A DNA stretch of 43,788 bases, taken from positions 1 to 43,788 of the forward strand of contig CAZYOQ010000009.1 of NCBI GenBank assembly GCA_964649145.1, given 5' to 3'. This DNA is from MGBC163016 sp964649145. Lineage in GTDB: Bacteria > Actinomycetota > Coriobacteriia > Coriobacteriales > Eggerthellaceae. Below are positions 39,155-43,788 of this stretch, piece by piece. Within the stretch, counting starts at the first letter, position 1. Each line of letters starts with the position of its first letter. Both the position numbers and the translations under genes were made by a program. The notes beneath the pieces were generated by a model. The model had not been told where the DNA came from. It was given only the letters and a program-made list of their open reading frames with translations, and ran no database searches.

Positions 39155-40149
39155 TTCCAGGGGATCCTTCCACGCTTTCTGACAAAGACTATATAGGCCG
39201 CTTCTGCGCAATCGATATAGGCACAGTAACGTGCAGAATGCTGATATCAGATGCCTATCTTTCAGACGATGGCACAATTCATCTTGTCGAGTTGGACAAA
39301 GAACATGAGGTCGTGAACCTAGGCGAAGGTGTAGATTCTACGCATCGCTTATCGAAAGAAGCTCTGAATCGTGCATCTTGTGCTCTTCAAAAGTTTGCAG
39401 ATACCCGCCTTCTTTATAGCACTGACGAACGTCCGATTGTAGGGACTATGGCAGTGGCTACTTCTGCGGCTAGAGATGCCGAAAACTCTTCCGAATTCGT
39501 GCAGGTTTTGGCAAACTTAGGCATTCGACTTGACGTGATAGCGGGCGAGCAAGAGGCTGGGCTTTCATTTTCAGGAGCAAGCTGTGCTTATTTAGGCGAG
39601 TGTGTCGCTGTAATAGATGCTGGTGGAGGTTCTACCGAAATCTCAATTGGGAAAGCAGGAGAGACTCCAATATATTCGCATTCTTTCGATATTGGATGCA
39701 GAAGGATAACCGAGCGCTTCTGGGATGGATATCCTTGTTCGGCTGGTCGACTTAAAAAGGCAAGGGCGCAGGTTGCTGAGGCCTTTGCAGACCTTGAGCG
39801 TAGCGTGTCGTGCGATATTGATAGGGTAATCGCTGTTGCAGGCACAGCCACAAGTGTTGTCTCTATGCACTTGGGCATGAAAGCCTACGATGCCTCTATC
39901 GTGAACGGCGCAGAAATTACTTTTAGCGAACTTGAAGGCATTGAGCAAGCCCTTTCTTTGATGGAATTAAACAGTCTTGAAGAAGTTGAAGGTCTCAATC
40001 CTCGTCGTGCTCCGGTTATCGTTGCTGGCCTAATTATTCTTGAAGAGGCTTTAAAGGTACTTCACGCCCGCGCCTACACGGCAAGTGAGTCGGATATTCT
40101 CGAAGGTATCGTTATGTATAATGCAAGTGCCAGTATTGCATCAAGATAA
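39151..40149 (+). CDS. Ppx/GppA family exopolyphosphatase / guanosine pentaphosphatase
   Basis: ASKHA-fold phosphatase that degrades polyphosphate and/or pppGpp. The protein is 332 aa, the single-domain short form, from ATG 39151 which overlaps the upstream stop. Motifs are FCAIDIGTVTCRMLI (phosphate 1), GTMAVATSAARDAEN, VIAGEQEAGLSFSG, AVIDAGGGSTEISIG (phosphate 2) and VAGTATSVVSM. A divIC-ppx gene pair is common in Actinobacteria. Confidence 0.93.
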   Translation: MIPGDPSTLSDKDYIGRFCAIDIGTVTCRMLISDAYLSDDGTIHLVELDKEHEVVNLGEGVDSTHRLSKEALNRASCALQKFADTRLLYSTDERPIVGTMAVATSAARDAENSSEFVQVLANLGIRLDVIAGEQEAGLSFSGASCAYLGECVAVIDAGGGSTEISIGKAGETPIYSHSFDIGCRRITERFWDGYPCSAGRLKKARAQVAEAFADLERSVSCDIDRVIAVAGTATSVVSMHLGMKAYDASIVNGAEITFSELEGIEQALSLMELNSLEEVEGLNPRRAPVIVAGLIILEEALKVLHARAYTASESDILEGIVMYNASASIASR

Positions 40150-40175
40150 GTAGTTTAATCGGAGCGATTATATAG

Positions 40176-41231
40176 ATGGAACCCATTAATAGAATCCTAG
40201 AATCCATGGTAAGTCCGCCTACGTCGTTCGAGGAATACCTTGATAACTGTGGCGAATGGATAGGCAAAGTCATCAACTCCTACATTCCTCGTGGGTCTCA
40301 CGAGGACATGGACACCTATCTTTACGACCCGCTTCTGCGTTTTAGCGAGAACGGCGGAAAGAGGCATCGCCCGCTCATATGCCTTGCTGCGTGTTTGGCC
40401 GTTGGTGGAAACGCTAATCTTGCGACCTCGGCAGCAGCGGCCATCGAGCATTTCCAGACAGCCGCTTTGATTCACGATGATATTGCTGACGACGCTCAGC
40501 TTCGCCGCGGAAAAACGTGCCTTCACCTGACAGAAGGGGTGGGTCTTGCGATAAACATTGGCGACCTTGCGCTGATGTTGGTGAATGGCACCGTCATCAA
40601 AGATCCGAATCTTGACGATTCAACGAAAGTGCGCGTGGTCGGTGAGCTTATCGATATGACGCGGCGTACCGTTGAAGGCCAGGCGCTAGACCTTGGTTGG
40701 GCAAGGGATAATCGTTATGACATCACTCCTGAGGATTATCTTGTGATGGCAACGCACAAGACTGCATATTACTCAGGAGCCGTTCCGCTTGCAGTTGGCG
40801 CGATTGTAGGTGGAGGCACTGAAACTCAGATCGAGGCTTTGCGCAATTATGGACTTGATACCGGCCTTGCGTTCCAGATACAAGATGACTTGTTAAATTT
40901 GGTTGGAAACGATGAATCTATGAAAAAGGGGTTCCGCGACGATATCACAGAGGGTAAACGTACCTTGGTCGTAGTTCATGCGCTACAGAATTTGAGTGGT
41001 GCTAAGCGCGAAAGGCTTATCGATATCCTTTCGAACAGCGAAAAAGACCCTGTTGTTTTAGCAGAGGCGGTAGATCTTATGGAAGGAGCCGGTTCGATAG
41101 CTTATGCGCGCAATTACGCCGAGAACTTGACTTCTATCGCGAAGAATAGGATGCGCGATATGCTGGAGCCAAGTGACGCGCGCGACCTGCTGGAGTCGAT
41201 GGCAGATTGGTTTGTTAACCGGCTTCGTTAA
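40176..41231 (+). CDS. Polyprenyl synthetase family protein (trans-isoprenyl diphosphate synthase)
   Basis: Makes long-chain isoprenyl diphosphates from IPP and an allylic primer, for quinone or lipid carriers. The protein is 351 aa. GGKRHRPLI is the substrate-phosphate loop, LIHDDIADDAQLRRG the first Asp-rich motif (DDxxD), and FQIQDDLLNL the second with its Lys-rich GFRDDITEGKRTL. Chain length cannot be set from sequence. It is 26 nt after ppx. Confidence 0.94.
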   Translation: MEPINRILESMVSPPTSFEEYLDNCGEWIGKVINSYIPRGSHEDMDTYLYDPLLRFSENGGKRHRPLICLAACLAVGGNANLATSAAAAIEHFQTAALIHDDIADDAQLRRGKTCLHLTEGVGLAINIGDLALMLVNGTVIKDPNLDDSTKVRVVGELIDMTRRTVEGQALDLGWARDNRYDITPEDYLVMATHKTAYYSGAVPLAVGAIVGGGTETQIEALRNYGLDTGLAFQIQDDLLNLVGNDESMKKGFRDDITEGKRTLVVVHALQNLSGAKRERLIDILSNSEKDPVVLAEAVDLMEGAGSIAYARNYAENLTSIAKNRMRDMLEPSDARDLLESMADWFVNRLR

Positions 41232-41297
41232 CATTGGGAGCTCGACTATAAGGCTCGCGCTTAAGGTCTGCGCGCATGTTCTTTTTGGAGGGAGGCG

Positions 41298-42197
41298 ATG
41301 ATGGACAATATAAAGCATGGTGATTCAGGGCCAGCCATAGAAGATGTGCAATCGCGTTTGGCTTTGATTGGCTATTTGGATCAATCGCAAATCACCGGCG
41401 TATTTGATGACGCAACTTTAAAGGCCGTCACACGCTTTTCTGAAGATCACGATTGTCCTTCCGACCAGAATTTAGGCGAGGTAACGCAGAAGGTTTGGGC
41501 GTCGCTTGTGGATGCAACGTTCAATCTGGGCGATCGCACTTTGTATTTGCGTATGCCATACTTTCACGGGCATGATGTTATGGAACTTCAGCAGGCCTTA
41601 GGAGCTCTAGGATTTTTTGTTGGCAAGGAAGATGGGATTTTCGGGGCGCACACAGAAGACGCCTTGCGCAAGTTCCAGTTGAATTTAGGGCTTCCTTCTG
41701 ACGGCATAGCTGGTGCATATACGTTTTCTGCGATAAGAAACCTAGAACATTCCTGGGTTGGCAAAGAGGCTTATCATGTCGAAGGTCCGCTTGGTTTTGC
41801 TCGTGCTGCCGACGTACTTGAATCGAACGCACTATGCATTTTCGGAACCAGCGAATTCACACGTTCTGTGGCTTCCCGCATGTCTAATTTGGCGCTAGCT
41901 ACAAACCCCTCGTCCAAGATAGTGAGTGCCGAAGCGCTGTCTGTTGCCCCAGATGACAATATGCTTTTCGTGAACATATCGGTTGAGCCTAAAGATGATG
42001 CGATTCCAACCGTTGTCTTTTCTGATGATGGTAAGTTCATGACGCGACTTCGCGGCGCACTGAATATGGCTCGTGCTGCGAAACCCTATCGAATACGAAT
42101 TGTCTTTCCGGAAACCACATGGATGGAGGCTGGGGAAGAACGCTCAGCGCAGCATTTCGCCATAACTTTGCTCGATTCCCTTTGTATGTTGCTGTAA
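41298..42197 (+). CDS. Protein with two peptidoglycan-binding domains
   Basis: A 299-aa protein. Residues about 6-70 (GDSGPAIEDVQSRLALIGYL, TGVFDDATLKAVTRFSEDH) and about 86-150 (GHDVMELQQALGALGFFVG, DGIFGAHTEDALRKFQLNLGL) are two peptidoglycan-binding type 1 repeats. The C-terminal 130 residues are unrecognised; in CwlM-type actinobacterial proteins two such repeats precede an amidase domain, and this region may be a degenerate version (low confidence). No signal peptide is seen, as in cytoplasmic CwlM. ATG 41298 or 41301 both fit the GGAGGGAGG site. Confidence 0.82.
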   Translation: MMDNIKHGDSGPAIEDVQSRLALIGYLDQSQITGVFDDATLKAVTRFSEDHDCPSDQNLGEVTQKVWASLVDATFNLGDRTLYLRMPYFHGHDVMELQQALGALGFFVGKEDGIFGAHTEDALRKFQLNLGLPSDGIAGAYTFSAIRNLEHSWVGKEAYHVEGPLGFARAADVLESNALCIFGTSEFTRSVASRMSNLALATNPSSKIVSAEALSVAPDDNMLFVNISVEPKDDAIPTVVFSDDGKFMTRLRGALNMARAAKPYRIRIVFPETTWMEAGEERSAQHFAITLLDSLCMLL

Positions 42198-42283
42198 AGC
42201 GGGTAGCGCTGTGTCCGTTTACGCTTAGACAATTACAGCGCTGGTGCCTACTGTTCTTGATAAGTGCAGCTCGTGCTGTCTTA

Positions 42284-42299
42284 CAGGTTCAAATCCTGT
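42284..42299 (+). other. tRNA T-arm-like sequence, possible tRNA remnant
   Basis: CAGGTTCAAATCCTGT forms a perfect T-arm (5-bp stem, TTCAAAT loop) but no matching acceptor, D-arm or anticodon arm is found around it. It is the same 16 bases as the T-arm of the tRNA-Pro 70 bp away on the opposite strand. Confidence 0.55.
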
Positions 42300-42321
42300 A
42301 TGAGGTTTTGATTATTTCTAT

Positions 42322-42345
42322 CAGGTAAAAGATCTGCCTTACCTG
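42322..42345 (-). terminator. Candidate hairpin after tRNA-Pro
   Basis: A 7-bp stem CAGGTAA / TTACCTG with a 10-nt loop lies 12 nt downstream of the tRNA 3' end (minus strand). It is weak as a terminator. Confidence 0.4.
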
Positions 42346-42356
42346 TAACTTTAAAA

Positions 42357-42433
<77 letters not shown>

Positions 42434-42687
42434 ACAAGTACGAAAACACCGCAAAAGCGGCAGGAATCATCCTACCATAGCCCCCGTGTGACGGGCAATA
42501 GAGCACTTTTTCATGTGCAAAGATTTTTCTAAAAGGACATCACTTCTTCTAAGTTTGATCTGAGAGGCAAACAATTCCGATATCCAATCGTTTGCATCTA
42601 GTAGATGCATGCTAATATTTGACATGTGCTATTTGTATGCTCCGGCTATAAAGAGCCGAAACTTAGGAAAAGAGAAACGAGGCGTTT

Positions 42688-43755
42688 ATGGATCAGAGGG
42701 TTATCGATATTATTTCCCGCGCTCAAAAAGGCGTTGGCGCTACTTATGAGGAAGCTATATACTTGCTTAATCTTGATGAGGCCTCACCTGAATCCACTGC
42801 TGTGCGTGGTGCTGCCAACGACCTCGTGCGTGCTAAGACAGGTAACGCGGGCGTCATGTGGGGTCAGATTGGTATTGACGTTTACCCTTGCGAAGCAGAT
42901 TGCCAGTTCTGCAGTTTTGCGCAATCAACCAATTGCTTTACCGAACATACGACTATGCCTATCGAGGAGGTAGTCGAGCGTTCCATAGAGTTCACCAAGG
43001 GAGGCGACCTCTATGGGCTGTGGCTCATGTGCATGAACTCCTACGACGAGGAATACTACCTTGATTGCGTTAAGGCGGTGCGAGCTGCTATCCCTGCCAC
43101 CACGCTGTTGTTCTCGAATATCGGTGACACAGATCGTGCGTACTTTGAGAAGCTAAAGGCAGCGGGGTTGGATGGCGCCTACCATGTGAAACGTATTGGT
43201 GAAGGCGAGGTCACCAAAATTGCTCCCGAGCGACGAGAGGCGACCATTCGCGCAGCTCACGAGGCCGGGTTGAAAATACAGGACTGCTGCGAGCCTATTG
43301 GTGCAGAGACCACCAATGAGACTATTGCTACTCGTCTGTTCGAAATTAAGCAGCGAAACGAAGAGTACGGTATCAAAGAAGGTTCTGGCGTCATGAAGCG
43401 CAACAGTGTTCCGGGTTCTCTCTTTGAAGATCCTAAGATGGAGATAACAGACTTGCGCCTTGCACTTATTGGCGCTATTCAAGTGCTTATCATGATTGAC
43501 CAAGTCGAACTTCCTTGGTTTGCCATCCACGAGCCTAACACTGTGAGTTTGCTTTCTGGAGGAAATGATATTTGCGCGGAGTCGGGTTTCAACCCGCGTG
43601 ATACCGCCGAAGACACCGCCGGAAATCACGGGCTTGACGTGCCCGCTGTACGCAATATGTTCTATCAGGCGGGGTTTGAATACCTCATGCTGGCCGATGG
43701 AACTCGCATTAAGCTAACGGCCGAGTACATGGCGCGCAAGATCGCCGAGGGCTAA
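42688..43755 (+). CDS. BioB-like radical SAM enzyme
   Basis: A 355-aa radical S-adenosylmethionine protein. The [4Fe-4S] motif is CEADCQFC (Cys-x3-Cys-x2-Cys) near residue 68, in IDVYPCEADCQFCSFAQ. The surrounding pattern (LSNIGD-like LLFSNIGDTD, AYHVKRIGEGE, HEAGLKIQDCCEPIGAETTNE) and the length resemble biotin synthase/HydE/PylB-class proteins, but the typical BioB second-cluster Cys pattern was not recognised, so biotin synthesis should not be assumed. There is no neighbour to suggest a pathway. The start is ATG 42688 after GAGGCG. Confidence 0.82.
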   Translation: MDQRVIDIISRAQKGVGATYEEAIYLLNLDEASPESTAVRGAANDLVRAKTGNAGVMWGQIGIDVYPCEADCQFCSFAQSTNCFTEHTTMPIEEVVERSIEFTKGGDLYGLWLMCMNSYDEEYYLDCVKAVRAAIPATTLLFSNIGDTDRAYFEKLKAAGLDGAYHVKRIGEGEVTKIAPERREATIRAAHEAGLKIQDCCEPIGAETTNETIATRLFEIKQRNEEYGIKEGSGVMKRNSVPGSLFEDPKMEITDLRLALIGAIQVLIMIDQVELPWFAIHEPNTVSLLSGGNDICAESGFNPRDTAEDTAGNHGLDVPAVRNMFYQAGFEYLMLADGTRIKLTAEYMARKIAEG

Positions 43756-43788
43756 TAGATTGCAGCGCGCTTGTGGGAACATAGGGGA

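Noticed and set aside
42226..42310. Complete plus-strand tRNA ending with the T-arm at 42284-42299
   Set aside because: No acceptor strand pairs with the ATGAGGT that follows the T-arm, and no D-arm or anticodon arm could be built.

Overview
The window looks like a contig from a draft genome or MAG of an anaerobic actinobacterium, most likely class Coriobacteriia (Eggerthellaceae-like). The reasons are an actinobacterial-type integration host factor (mIHF), a rubrerythrin, a FeoA-FeoA-FeoB ferrous-iron operon, a Tad pilus locus with no secretin gene (as in single-membrane bacteria), a DivIC-like division protein with a long basic N-terminus, a MobB-MobA fusion and an all-Fe-S ferredoxin-type protein. 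This assignment is inference from gene content; no database search was run. Two 100-N runs are present. One cuts the 3' part of dnaX. The other lies in cpaB and is flanked by identical 55-bp ends, so it looks like two contigs that should have been merged.

Layout. 1-10 kb is housekeeping: a partial NUDIX hydrolase, rubrerythrin, M18 aminopeptidase, guaB, aspS, an unknown low-complexity protein, the small SRP RNA, a DedA protein and dnaX. 10-14 kb continues with ybaB, recR, mobBA, a multi-cluster ferredoxin-like protein and mIHF. 14-20.7 kb is an amino-acid and redox island: flavodoxin-like reductase, class I aminotransferase, and a minus-strand operon of NlpA/MetQ lipoprotein, opine (octopine-type) dehydrogenase and Asp/Glu-racemase-family protein, with a divergent LysR regulator across a palindrome. 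This is the best candidate here for an uncharacterised pathway.

20.9-31 kb is a Tad/Flp pilus operon: cpaB, cpaE/tadZ, cpaF/tadA, tadB, tadC, two Flp-type prepilins, tadE, a large TadG-like protein, a second TadE/F-like pseudopilin, an unknown membrane-anchored protein and a DUF192 protein. Most junctions are ATGA overlaps. No prepilin peptidase is seen. 31-33.3 kb holds a short ModE-like regulator and thrC. 33.5-37.7 kb is a ferrous-iron operon: feoA, feoA, feoB with a long acidic insertion, a FeoB-associated Cys-rich protein and a DtxR/MntR-family repressor. A strong promoter overlaps a palindromic operator at its start, and a second palindrome precedes feoB.

38-43.8 kb carries a divIC-like gene, Ppx/GppA phosphatase, polyprenyl synthetase, a peptidoglycan-binding protein, tRNA-Pro(CGG) and a BioB-like radical SAM enzyme. 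Several intergenic regions contain different short degenerate tandem repeats (13, 20, about 10 and about 26 bp periods), a recurring feature of this genome that the genes do not explain. No insertion sequence, transposase, integrase, CRISPR array or rRNA was seen.
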